A program made the translations under genes and the position numbers. The notes under the pieces are model-generated. The model ran no database searches. It was not told the origin of the DNA and saw only the letters and a list, made by a program, of their open reading frames with translations. A stretch of 64,000 nt of DNA, taken from contig BGZK01001363.1 of NCBI GenBank assembly GCA_005406025.1, positions 101,526 through 165,525 of the forward strand. The letters run 5' to 3'. Of this stretch, positions 34,560 through 45,505 are shown piece after piece. The DNA comes from Eumeta japonica. Lineage: Eukaryota; Arthropoda; Insecta; Lepidoptera; Psychidae. Positions within the stretch are counted from its first letter, which is position 1. Every line of letters begins with the position of its first letter.

Positions 34560-34905
34560 ATAATTAATTACATGTGACGGAAGCTGGATATGCTGTTACA
34601 ATCCCGAAACCAAAAGACAGTCTGCTCGATGGCTGTCTCTTTTCGAGGAGTCGCCCACTAAAGTAAAACGAGGTCAAGGCGGCAGAAAAAAGATGGTGAC
34701 CTCTTTCTTCGAAATATCAGGTAATTAGGCAATAATTTTTTCAGAATATAAAAGAACCGTCAATACGATCTGGTACACTAGCAATTGTTTGCCTCATGAT
34801 TTGGAAAAAGTTCGGAAAAAACCACCTCGCAGTAGGGTTCTTCCTCATCACGACAACGCCTCACCACATAATTATTATTTAATTGATGTTGTAAAGCTTA
34901 TCTTT
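34560..34905 (+). pseudogene. Mariner transposase middle fragment, second subfamily
   Basis: The frame reads WICCYNPETKRQSARWLSLF near 34580, then EESPTKVKRGQGGRKKMVTS and FF, and after a break CLPHDLEKVRKKPPRSRVLP followed by HHDNASPH near 34845. These are the segments on either side of the second catalytic aspartate (in HHDNA). The PTKVKRGQ and EKVRKKPPRSR wording differs from the mariners at 13850 and 19740, so this is a different lineage. The N- and C-terminal parts are missing. Confidence 0.88.
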
Positions 34906-36500
34906 CGGTTTCTTCGTCGGTTTTATTTGATTTCCCGCGTGAATAAATTTAACGGATGTAATTATACTGAAATTTTACTGTTGATAATCAAACAACTACA
35001 TTTATTACAATAAATATAAACTCAAAAAGGAGATAATGCCCTTTCCAAAATACATTACAATTAATTATCATATTTTTACCATGTAGTATGTTCGTACGTA
35101 TAACACATATGTACCACACGCTTATGTTTATACGTTTCGTGAAATTCGTCACACTCGTTTTCATCTATTATATTTCATCTTATACGCAAATACACCGTAT
35201 TTTCGCAGATGCGACAGACACGAAGTTGTATAAATTAGTTTGCTATGTGAATAACATCTGTGTTTACTTTTAACGCGCCCCAAACAACTTTTTGTGATAT
35301 TTCTAAGTATTCGGATCTATATTGAATTTTTTACATGCAATAGTTATTTAGTTACATCCATGATCTTGACGGTATTCGATATCCGCTTTAAGGGCCGACC
35401 CTAGTACAGTACAAAGCTCGTAATTCTGCCGAGGTGAAATTAGTCACGAAAGCGTTGCAATCCCGTAAAATAGGCACATGAGGGAGGAGAAGGAAGGGAC
35501 GGAGAGCGTTGTACTTGCGCATTACATCTTTCGCAGGCAATTCAGAGCGGCAGAGTTTCGTGTGTTGTACTGAACAAGACGAACGGAGCGCGGATATAGT
35601 AATAAAATCATGAAGTCATGTATAGCATTTGGACTGATTTTTTTAAAACCGGCTCGCCAATCGAGATCTGATCAAATCGTTTTAATACAGTTATGGGCGA
35701 TACAGAAAATTATTTCATGCAACTAGAAATAAATTTATTTATGATGAAATTTATTATTTATTTAATTAGGATGAAACAGTGAATATAGTGCTTTTAGCAT
35801 TCCGTAGGTGTTTATGAATTTCTATATCTTTTTCAGCGTTCATTCACCCTCGAAAACGGATAATCCAAGAGCTAATAACACATGTTTCATGAAGTATTTG
35901 ATGCACCTTAAAATTTTTCAAGTTTAATATGTATGAGCTAAACAGCCCAGAATACCTGTGTTGGCTTAGCCCAACCCGAGACACCAGGTACTGCGCATAA
36001 TAGAAAAGTATAATAAAATTCAACCCGAAAAAAGTATTTTATTCAGAGGCCAACAAACTTTAATCGAAAGTTTAAATTATTTTAAAAATAAAATTTATTA
36101 AGGCAAACGTTTTTGAGAGGGTTTACATAAAATTAATCCTTACCAAAGTTGTTTTTTTGAAAATACAGTTTGACATATTTCATTCACTCTGAAATTTTTA
36201 TAGCATCTTAATTAAATTTTAAAAAATTAATAACAAAAACCCAGACACTTTTTCCGGGCTTTAATTACTGGCAAACATGAAAATAAGTCTCATTTAAAAT
36301 AGAAAGGGATAGGTAGCGCGTGGTTAGCGGTAAGAGTGAGAGAACCGATCACCGCAGTAGCTATAACTTCTCTCTACGCTCTCATTGGTTGTTGGTCACG
36401 TGTCCTTTACCAGCTGTGTTCGACAGTAACTTTATATTTTCAGTTAACCCTCGTTGTTGTGAGCACATGTTTTAAAGTTCTCTTTTAATAGCTATGTAAA
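34906..36500. other. Noncoding DNA
   Basis: Mostly AT-rich. A short dispersed repeat relative of 17260-17345 lies at 35155-35230. A purine-rich, GC-richer patch sits at 35460-35590 (gagggaggagaaggaaggga, gaacaagacgaacggagcgc). A second GC-richer patch lies at 36310-36420. None has a supported open frame. Confidence 0.4.
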
Positions 36501-36569
36501 TCACTATAATTATTTGTTAAAAGATGTATAATTTGTTATTTACAATTTATAGTCGGTTTTTAAACAAAA

Positions 36570-36718
36570 TGTCGAAAGAAAAAATGAAAAGTTTATCATG
36601 TGTGATGTGTAAAAAGAATAATGCTGGAAAAGTCAATCTATTTACAGAGACTAATTTAAATAAATGTCGAATGACATGTCTAAATATAAGAACGATTCAT
36701 CATAAAACCAGGCGATAG
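36570..36718 (+). CDS. Small cysteine-containing open frame, possible transposon zinc-binding N-terminus
   Basis: From the ATG at 36570 the frame reads MSKEKMKSLSCVMCKKNNAG, then KVNLFTETNLNKCRMTCLNI. The C-x-x-C pair followed by a conserved-looking 'T-x-x-x-L-x-K-C' stretch resembles short zinc-binding heads found in front of some insect transposon proteins. It stops after 49 codons. Downstream frames (to about 36900) are broken. The match is by impression only. Confidence 0.25.
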
Positions 36719-36954
36719 AGTTTAGAAATCATTAAAAGGGCAATGTGTGCGCTTTTATAATGAGGTCAAATTGAAGTGAATTGATTGAGTTGAAATTAAA
36801 AATTTGCCATTTCACGAATTTGAAACGTTTATTAAAAATATTTTTATGGTAAGAGCTGTTATGCCGTATTTAAATACATTCACAAAAAAAAAACCCCGTG
36901 AAACAGAACACATAATTTCATATAGTTCGCATTGCAGCGATAACATTAGCAGGG

Positions 36955-37195
36955 TATTGTGTTTGTCGCGGCGCGGGCGGGGCGCGGGCGCCGGGGTGGC
37001 AGCCCCGAGACTAATGGTCCCCGCGGTAACCGCTCGCTCACCTAGTTATCTAATCTCTGTACGGACCGTACCGACGTATGGCGACGTCCGCGCGGCGGAT
37101 ACGCGAGCAGCTTCGCTTAGCTAAATATTCGGTATTAGCGTGTTCGTGGGGTGTCGTATTCACGTGTTTGCGAATGCCGCTTCCTCAATAGAGAG
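36955..37195. promoter_or_regulatory. CpG-rich island
   Basis: The stretch gcggcgcgggcggggcgcgg and onward (ccccgcggtaaccgctcgct, cgacgtccgcgcggcgga) is far more GC- and CG-rich than the AT-rich surroundings. It has no convincing gene; the 106-residue frame across it begins in AT-rich DNA. Candidate promoter or conserved regulatory island, from composition alone. Confidence 0.35.
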
Positions 37196-37475
37196 GACAG
37201 AATCCACCCAATGTACGAAAACTCTTCATATTTTGCCATGAAGATGCACATATATAAATATCAAATCGAGTGGTGTGGCGAATCGCGCTGGTCGGAAAAA
37301 AATCGTATTATACTGATGACATAGTCAAAAGTATGAGAAACAGAAAAGACTCACCTGCAGTGCTCGGGCATCTTTTGAGTGGTCACAACTTTGCAAAAGC
37401 GGTGCAACTACCGGATATATAGTATTTTAAAACAATATGGCAAAAAAAATAACAAATAAATTACAATATATCATT
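37196..37475. other. AT-rich noncoding DNA
   Basis: No gene is seen. Confidence 0.4.
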
Positions 37476-37479
37476 CGTC

Positions 37480-37735
37480 TGTCTGGTTCTCACAGTTGGT
37501 AGTGACTCTTTTGGTTGCGCTTAGCGATAGGTTCGATTTCCGCACAAAACAAGCATTTATTTAATTAACAACTAATGTTCGTCTCGAGTGTGGGTGTTTC
37601 TATGTATCACAAAAGTATATATGTACTATATCAACTGGCCGGTATCTACATTACATGCTTCATTATTTAGTTTGGGACCGTATGGTGCTATGGATATATC
37701 TGGAAATATTATTATATTGTGATTGCAATTTACTT
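37480..37735 (+). repeat. tRNA-like SINE
   Basis: A B-box-like ggttcgatttcc at 37530 follows a tRNA-like first half (cacagttggtagtgactctt, ggttgcgcttagcgata). The body runs cgtctcgagtgtgggtgttt, then tatatgtactatatcaactg, then tggtgctatggatatatctg. The layout is that of a lepidopteran tRNA-derived SINE with an internal RNA polymerase III promoter. It is decayed and not a functional tRNA. Confidence 0.7.
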
Positions 37736-37859
37736 ATTATATGACAAACTATAACTGATATTATGTAGTAGTTGTTGTATAAAATGTTGTCACTCCATTG
37801 CCAGAGCTTTTCTATCTTACAGTATTTTAGTTCAAATTAGGGCGCTCGTGCCTTAACCC

Positions 37860-38270
37860 ACTTAAGTCCCAGCACGGACAAGATGGCGACAGCGTCCGCG
37901 GTCACCGACTCAGTGCGCGCTCCGAGGCGCTGGCCCTACGTCTGTAACGATAATGCCGTAGATAGCGCACTCCAGTATTTTAACTACTCAAAAGCAAATA
38001 GACGTACGCCACCCCAAAGAGCCACCTCAGGATCGACCTTTGCGCTGTACAAGGAGCGGCCCCCGACGCGCCGCGATCGCACGGCGTACGTCGCGTCGGT
38101 GCGACACGTCTAATAAATATTCAGATTTATACTAAACGAGGGCCGGGGAACGTATTCGGAACAAAACGCGAACTCGTATTTCGCAGCGCGGCGCGGACGC
38201 CTCGGCGGGCCGCTTTATATGCGAGCCGACGCCGGCCGGCTTAATCCGGCGTAATCTCGCCATTCCGACT
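37860..38270 (+). promoter_or_regulatory. CpG-rich island containing a 76-codon open frame
   Basis: The island is strongly CG-rich (gcgcgctccgaggcgctggc, gcgccgcgatcgcacggcgt, gccgacgccggccggctta). An ATG at 37883 in good context (acaagATGGcg) opens MATASAVTDSVRAPRRWPYV to a stop at 38113; the frame shows no known domain. The same acaagatggcgac text also fits the binding site of Pho/YY1-type factors. It could be a first exon with promoter or a noncoding regulatory island. Confidence 0.35.
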
Positions 38271-38600
38271 ATAAAAAAGAAGAAATAGACTAAGCTTCGC
38301 TTTATATTCAATGCGTGCTAGATCTCCTGTAAAAATACGCCGCTTACGGTGCGAGCGGAGGAACGGACGACGCCGGCGCGGATGAATCTGTGTTCGGTAC
38401 TTTATGTGGATCGCGAACGAAAGTCATATTGTTGAGGATAAAATTCTGAGAGCCGTCGTTATCACGATGACAAAGTTTTGCATCTGCAGCGATAACGATG
38501 CGGATGCAAAAGCGGAGAAGCAATGCGGAGTAATTTCGACGCTGCATTGAATGCACTATATAAGCATAACGCATCATTCTATCCGACACGAACGTTCGCC
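38271..38600. other. Noncoding DNA
   Basis: GC-moderate at the start. The 92-residue minus-strand frame (38344-38622) ends inside the 10-bp tandem repeat and has no known domain. Confidence 0.35.
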
Positions 38601-38603
38601 ACA

Positions 38604-38656
38604 TCTCATCATCCCCGATCATCCCCGATCATCCCCGATCATCCCAGATCATCCCC
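38604..38656. repeat. 10-bp tandem repeat (atcatccccg) x5
   Basis: Five copies of atcatccccg sit head to tail, the fourth carrying a c-to-a change (atcatcccag). The GC-rich unit contrasts with the surrounding DNA. Confidence 0.95.
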
Positions 38657-39160
38657 GACGCAATGTAAGCGGTATAATTGAGTTAAAAAAACGTGAATAA
38701 ATAAGAGACCATTCTAAAATATAGATAAATCCACTTATATTGTCATCTTTTCCTATTACTGACCGCCTATTACCGACGGAAGCCCGACAGATTGTCATTC
38801 AGCCCAGTAGCGACTCGACGACCTCCGGATCATATTCGTCCCCCTAGAACTACTATTCCCTAACGTTCACGTGTTTTAGAAATGACGTGAATTGCAGACT
38901 TCCACCTTATCTTGACCTCCGGTATCTCCGGTTATTCTGTGAATGTCCCCGTTCTGAATTCTATCTCTTAGAGAAATTCCGAGATATTCCCAACGCACAG
39001 TGAGTTGAGCTTGCCACATCTTATTCGAGGGGTCACTAATAAATAGTTTTAATTTTAATATATATAATGTGAAAATGATACAGACCACTATGATGCCGTA
39101 TTCTCCATTTATTCCTTTTTTAAAATAGCAAATGTCATTTCTTTCTCTTGTGTAGTTTTG
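38657..39160. other. Noncoding DNA
   Basis: No gene. GC-richer stretch at 38770-38840 without an open frame. Confidence 0.4.
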
Positions 39161-39164
39161 CATA

Positions 39165-39660
39165 GGCACTTAATTTTTTCTAATATGTCGGAAGATAAAA
39201 GTAAAATGATGGAGATCGAGAATCGTACCGTCATAAAATTTATAACCAAAAAGAAAAATACACCATCGCAGATCAGACAATAAAGCTGGCTATGACCAAA
39301 AACGGCTTCAAAAAAATCGACCACCGTGTAACCCAGATTTAGCACCCTACGATTATTTTGTGTTTACATTTTTAAAGGAAGATTTAAGGGGGCGAAGATT
39401 TTCAATCGATGATGAAGTAAAGTCAAGATAAATCAGAATTTTGACGAAAAACCGATTTTTTTATTGGTTAATGTTACTGTATGGAAAATGTCATAAACAC
39501 CTTTCCCTTCCAGTAGACTACATTGAAAAATAAAAAAATATTTCGCATACTCGTCTTTTATTTCACAGGTCGGTAGACTACTTAGAAGCTTTCCCTCGTA
39601 TGTACATTTCACAGAATTAGGTCTAAGTAAGAATAGAAGAATATCAAACATTTCCTACAT
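39165..39660 (+). pseudogene. Internally deleted mariner transposase (head joined to tail)
   Basis: From 39209 the frame reads MEIENRTVIKFITKKKNTPS, the N-terminal helix-turn-helix start of a mariner transposase. Right after, from about 39297, comes KNGFKKIDH and, one frame over, RPPCNPDLAPYDYFVF and LKEDLRGRRFSIDDEV, the segment around the third catalytic aspartate. The middle, including the first two catalytic aspartates, is missing. A decayed end follows (SSRLH to YFAYSSFISQV, 39500-39600). This head-tail join is the common outcome of abortive gap repair. Confidence 0.75.
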
Positions 39661-40324
39661 GGATGATCCTTCATAGATGATTTCTTACGTATATGGTTGA
39701 TTTTGCTAGTATATGATTGAGTAACTGCTTATTTCATATAACTTTTACAGGATAGTTCGTTTATATTTTTAAATAGAATAATAGCATGTCGCCATATTGT
39801 ATAATAATATATTTATATAGTGTGATCACAACTTTAGCTTGAAGACTGTAGTTTAAAAGGAAATGCAACTCGCACTGGACCAGCGTGGAAGGTCGGATGT
39901 TCTAGACCTTCAATCTGAAACACTTTGAAAGGTTCTGCCCTACCAGTGCAATTATATAAATCGGACCAGACAACGACAACCAAAATTAACTACTTAATTA
40001 ACTACATTATTTCATTCAGTACTTCCATGTATGTATAACAAATTCTTGGGTTCTATTTTCTCTCCATTCTCAACAAATTATTGACGCTTGTAATCAATTA
40101 TATATTTATTAGTTTCAGTATAATCATAATATATAGAATATCTTCAATCACATTGAACATTACAACCACTGCATTGCATAGACTGTCACTACAATATCAT
40201 TATGGTGATAGTCAATGCAAAATCATACGTAGTTACTGTTCGACTGCATTTTTCAATATGCAATGATGATGAATTAAAAATTAAACAAACGTTTTAAAAT
40301 AACATAGTAATAATAATATAAATT
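39661..40324. other. AT-rich noncoding DNA
   Basis: No gene or repeat partner was noticed. Confidence 0.45.
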
Positions 40325-40765
40325 CACGCCTATTTCTCAAAAGGGTAGGCAGATACTATAGATTTCCATATGGTACGATCTTTGCATATCTCTCTTGCCT
40401 CACCGACATCCATCAATCTTTTCATGCAAGTTCGTCGATTTCGGGTGCTTCAAATTTGGCCCTTTTTCATTATGCCACCAATGTGGTCTGTATATATTTT
40501 CTACGGCGACCCTTGCCGACCTTTCCATCACACATTCGCTCTATAGATTTGTTTTGTCAGTCTACTTTCCTTCACCCTCTTCAGGTGGCCAAACCACCAC
40601 AATACACCTCTCTACTCCAGTCACTACATCTTCCTTCACACCACACCGCTCTCTAACATCACTGTCCCTACATTTATCTTTCTGAGACACTCCACACATA
40701 CTACGCAGCGATCTCATCTCCACCCACTTTAATTTTTCTTATGCCATATCCGTATCTGTCGAATC
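40325..40765 (-). pseudogene. LINE reverse transcriptase C-terminus, family F
   Basis: The minus strand carries the C-terminal end of a LINE reverse transcriptase. It includes a VVWPPEEGEGK-type stretch (position of 'WFGHLKRV..SR'), the TKQIYRANV motif, a KGRRR segment, and KRLMDVGEARE near its end (about 40400). It matches the + strand copies at 54070-54530 and 16325-16760. The 96- and 66-residue + strand frames here are shadows of it. Confidence 0.8.
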
Positions 40766-41564
40766 ACTTAGTACTTCTTAATAAATATATAAAGTAATAT
40801 ACTCTATTTCCTTATACATATATTTTCATATGTTGAATTCGTAATCACTATCTAAATCGGTAATAATTTTTTCTCTTTGATATTTAAGAGTTTACGTGCT
40901 TCAAGTTGAGTTGAAACTTTTTACTAAAAAGCGAAGCTTATTAAATTATTCATATGACACATTAGGTATTAATTTAGAATATCACTTAATTAAAAATTAA
41001 AAACACTATTAAAAACCAACTTCAAAAGACCTTTAACCTAAAAAGGTTTTGAAAGGTACAAATGAAATTAAAACACTTAAACTTACAATTAAATAAATAT
41101 TCGCGATACCTACTTATTCGATTATATTTCGTGGAGTCGGTGCCAGTTCGTGCGCCCCCGCCGCAGGCTGTCGTCGTCGGCGGGTTTTGAAATACAAATG
41201 CTTCATTTCGAAATTTAAGTAGGTAGGTATATTCAGTAGATACGTTATACAAATAAGCTCACTTATTTGTGTTTAAATATCTTTTGGATGCTTTGGATTA
41301 TTTTTAATAACTTTTTATTTAAAGGGTTCTTCAGTGTAGATTTGTAATTCGTTTAATTTTTCCTTTTTCTACGATTTAATTTATTTTTAACTTTTTCCGT
41401 AAAGTGTTTTTGTTGTAAAACTAATTACACTTCCACTATCTAGTACCTGGCTTAAACATCAGATCCTCATTTATAAAATGTAATGTATTAGACTCGGCAA
41501 AACAAAAAAAAATGTAAAACGTTTGAGCGTGCAGACATCCCTAAAACTTCGCTGTGTCACATTT
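40766..41564. other. AT-rich noncoding DNA
   Basis: A short GC-rich patch at 41130-41190 (gtgcgcccccgccgcaggct) has no open frame of note. The rest is AT-rich. Confidence 0.45.
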
Positions 41565-42800
41565 GTCGATGTGTTCTTGAGCTTCCCTAATTCAAAACAA
41601 TAATTATCTCAAAACTCAAAGACGTAAGCTTTTCGAACTCAAAAACTCGAAAAGCGTTTGTACTAATAAGCCATTATTGAAAATTTTTGCTATTTTCGAG
41701 TTTCAGTTCGAAAGATCGATTTTGACTCTTTAAGCTCTCTGAGCTCTAAAATACTATTTTAATAAGTTTTTAGCTCTTCGAGGTAAACATCTTGATTTAA
41801 TTAAATAAACGACTACTTCTTAATTTTAAACTAAAATACAAACGCTTTGTTCGATTTTCATCTGTTTTGCGGCAATCTTTCTTAAGAAAAGAAAGTTGAC
41901 ATCAATCCAATAAACATTATGGAAGTTATTTAGAGAAAAATCCTTTTTCAAAATTTTTAGTTAACGATATCTGTCTAATAATCAATCAACTGTAATGAAG
42001 TTTGCAACAATCGCCGGTGCTTTCTAAGCACCAGAGCTAGTTAAGTTTTGTTATCGTTAGAGTCGTTTAAAAAATATTCTAACAACATTGTTTGAATTTT
42101 TTTCAAAGACATACGTACGCACACACATGCAAGGAAAAGAGAGAAAAAAACTCACAGAGATTACTGGAATAATGATCATACAAATTTTTAGAACCCAGAA
42201 ACTCAAAATCCGATCAAAATCCTATTTTCAACTGAAACCAGTAACTTCCTAACTCATGAAAATTTTGTCAATTTTCAAAGTAGGAGATCCAAGTTGCTAA
42301 TTTTTGATATTTTTACTGCTACATCTTTCGAACACTTTGTTTTCGCGGCAGTCGACGCAGTTGTATAAGCAGAACAAGATGACCGAGCGCCAAACATCAA
42401 TTCATTAAAAATTTCACGTTATTTTGAAAAATTCCTTTTTTGCGAATTTTTCGTTAACCATGGTCTCTTGAACAAACCAACCGATTTTGATGCAATTGAT
42501 GACGATAGATGCCGTTTTTAAGGAGATTTATTGATAGATGAGTGAAAAAACATTCGAAAAAAACCTTTTGAGAAAATCATGAGCTCGGAGAGCTTAAAAT
42601 AGTACCAAAATTAATTTTCTGAGCGTGATTTACTCAATAATTTACTACTACTTTATTTATGAACGTTTTGCACTTGAAAATAGCAAGAAATTTCAGAATT
42701 AACCGGCAGGGTCGATCGCTTCTCAAATTTTTAAACTCAACAACTCATAGACAATATTTATAATTCAAGGAGCTCAAAACGCATCTATAAATATTGTAGT
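41565..42800. repeat. Composite A2-A1-A3-A1-A2 repeat block
   Basis: A2 units (gagctccctaattc-like, gagttcgaaagatcg, taagctctctgagctc) at 41570-41800 lead into A1 modules at 41840-42060. An A3 module follows at 42110-42260 (acacacacatgcaaggaa, aatgatcatacaaattttt). A1 returns at 42420-42560 (gaacaaaccaaccgattttg) and A2 again at 42570-42800 (gagctcggagagcttaaaat, aattcaaggagctcaaaac). The nested order suggests one large element with repeated internal modules. Confidence 0.7.
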
Positions 42801-43925
42801 GCAAAGTCTTAGAAATGGCCTGCAAGGTCAATCATTTGTTAGAATTATTTTTTTACTTTCCCACGTAAACAGAACGTTCTACATAAACGATAAGTGGTAC
42901 GGAAGCACTGTATGTTATAATAGAAAACAATTATACGGTGTTTTATTCATTAAGGAATGTAATGGAATTGTATACGGAACGGAGAGCACGACCGGGGACA
43001 GATTGGGGTCGCGAGCGAGACCCGGAGTACGGCCGAAAGCGAGGTCGGGGTGAGGTTAGGGAATAATCGATACTGAAATCGCAGGTTTAAAAACGGCGAA
43101 CATCAAATTATTACCGTGTTTATCGCATTAATACAGTTATAGAACAATAGTTGTAGAGGTCGTGACCAGAATTAGGGGCCGGTGGCGGCCTCCGGCGGAT
43201 GGCGCGGGAATCCGCGCAGAAACGGCGGGAATGAAGGAAAGTTAAAATGTACTGTAAATACGAAACGTCGAGGATGCCGAGACGTCAGATTAGATCAGGG
43301 CGGAGACAAATCTGATATCTTCACAATTTCACCTCAGTTTGTCGTCGCTTTATGCCTTTTCTCGCTTTTATCTTTTTCTTTTCAGTTTTATGAAAATCAA
43401 ATCGAGATTTTGAGCATTGTACTCTCTTTTACTTCCAATATACGGTGTATCAGTTTGCTCGTTTCCTGGATTTCTGAGATAATTAATGATGTAAATTATA
43501 ATCGTCTTTGAAATAATTCAAAAAAATTAATGCGCTTTTCACGGGACGCCAGTCAAATGTGAAAGTTCGATATTTATGATGACTGGATAACTGAATAGTT
43601 AAATAAAATCGATAAATAAATTTGTAGCAAAATAATGTGCGTTATCTTTACTGTTAATATCTTTAAGTCTTCTTTTATATTTGTTCCTTTGCAATTTACA
43701 TTATTTAGGGAACATATATTTTCTTTTGATTATTTTTCTTTGCTATTTAAAAAATATCTTTCAATAAAGCTAATATTATTTACGGATGTAAACTAGACGA
43801 GAAGTTACCTACGTAATGTTTTGCAATTATGAGCTAATGTTGTTAGCGAAAGAGGAGAAAAAAGCAGATGTGAAAATACACTCCCACAAAATACTAACGT
43901 AAAGTAACAGATTCTGCTATTGCCT
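42801..43925. other. Noncoding DNA with a GC-rich patch at 42980-43300
   Basis: The patch holds short purine-rich repeats (gaacggagagcacgaccggg, gcgagcgagacccggagta, gaaagcgaggtcggggtgag) like a GC-rich version of the short-unit satellite, then ggtggcggcctccggcggat. The 84- and 109-residue frames over it have no known domain. Confidence 0.4.
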
Positions 43926-43929
43926 TTTC

Positions 43930-44135
43930 TTCTATTGAGTGAGGGTTCTGGTGGCTCTTTCGCCTATGTTACTCCACTCTCAATCTATCAATCCCTCTCT
44001 CGGTGATTTACTCCTACCCAAGAAGCCGACAATCAACTGGTGACTATTTTGGAATTGCCAGTGTCCATTGGCGACGATGACTACCTACTATCTGGTGACT
44101 TGCAATCTCGTTTGTCCTTCAAAGATGCTATAGAC
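43930..44135 (+). repeat. SINE-like family E, copy 3
   Basis: It contains gggttctggtggctctttcg, cctacccaagaagccgacaa, caactggtgactattttgg, cagtgtccattggcgacgat and gcaatctcgtttgtccttca in the family order. Confidence 0.8.
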
Positions 44136-44329
44136 AAAGCAAAGATTTCAAATCAAGGAATGGCAGAGTAAGAAACCAAAACCCTATAAAGCCAGTTTTA
44201 CTTCAGTGTTCCTGATTTTCATAAATAGTTGCTATCGTCATAACAATTACATATTTACAGGCAAAAAGATTTTCAATTTTAAAATTTCGCCCTACAAGTT
44301 AAATTATTAGCCGTTCATATTCATTCATT
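44136..44329. other. AT-rich spacer
   Basis: Nothing recognisable is present. Confidence 0.4.
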
Positions 44330-45505
44330 TGAATTGCCGCCAGTCAATATTAACTTTATTATTTCTGTAATTTTTAACTTTCCACTATGATAAATCAAGT
44401 TTTCACCAAATCTGTGAAGTTTGTGTGAGCGTGCGTGTGTGCGTGCACATATGAACCTCCCATAACTTTTGAATGGATTATCCAATCGAAACTCAGTTTG
44501 CGACATTCGAAAGGAGTTCATTCAACTTAGACTTCCTGAAATATTGTACTAGTTTCGCCTGGTAGGTTTTGAGGAATCTCAAAAAAAATGTCAAGAAATG
44601 TTTTGTATTTTAAAGAACTTTTTATCTACTCTAATGATCGCTACCAAAATCTAATTAGCTATGTTGTCCAAACAGGTGTATCGATTTTAGTAAGCTGCAT
44701 AAAAACCGGTAGATTTACTCAAAAGATATGGTTGGAGCAAAATTTTTTTAAAAAGTGTATTTTTTATATTTTGTAAATTGCTCTACTGATAGATTGCAAA
44801 ATCTAGATGATCATTCTATTTAAAAAACAACTTCCATCGTTGCTAAATTCATCAAAATCGGTTCGTTTTTGCAAGAAGTATTGATGTAGAAAAACTTTTT
44901 AAAAAGTGTTTTTTTAGAATATCTTATAAACTACACTTATCGATAAATTCTAATATTTAATCAGTTGTTCTCTTTAAAGTACAGATCCTTGTTAATTGCA
45001 TCAAAATCGATTAGTTAGTTCAAAAGACACAGTCAACAAAACTTTCGAAAAAAGAGGTCTTCTCAAAAATATTTGTTTTTCAAAGATGTTTGGTACTGGG
45101 TTATCTTTTTCTGTTAAAAAAAACTACGTCAGTTACCATGAAACAACTCACAATCAAACAACATATTCCAAAGATATTGTAGTTGAAGACAAAAGGTGGT
45201 TTTTAATAGATACAGCCTTTAGAATTGTAAGAGTTCAAAACATCTTAGAACTATATTTTTGAGCTCGGAGAGCTTGCAAAAGCAATAAAATCAATTTTTT
45301 GAGCACTATAAACTAAATAATTTACTGCTACTTTGTTTTTAACATTTTGAGCTCAAACTGATAAAAAAATTCAGGGATGGCCTAAAGGGTCAACCACGTG
45401 TCAAATTTTTGAGCTCAACAAATCATAGACAATATTTACAACTCAAAGAGCTCAAAAAGACATCGATAAATGTCATAGTAAAAATTTCAGGGATGGTGAG
45501 GGGTG
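44330..45505. repeat. Composite A3-A1-A2 repeat block
   Basis: A gtgtgagcgtgcgtgtgtgc stretch at 44425 is followed by A1 modules at about 44640-44760, 44820-44900 and 44960-45060, each with a 'catcaaaatcggtt...caaaagatat' core and an aatatcttataaactac stretch. A2 units follow at 45240-45505 (gagctcggagagcttgcaaa, caaagagctcaaaaagac). The module spacing of roughly 130-180 bp suggests decayed tandem units. Confidence 0.75.

Noticed and set aside
40395..40685. 96-residue + strand frame
   Set aside because: It is the antisense shadow of the family F LINE tail on the minus strand.
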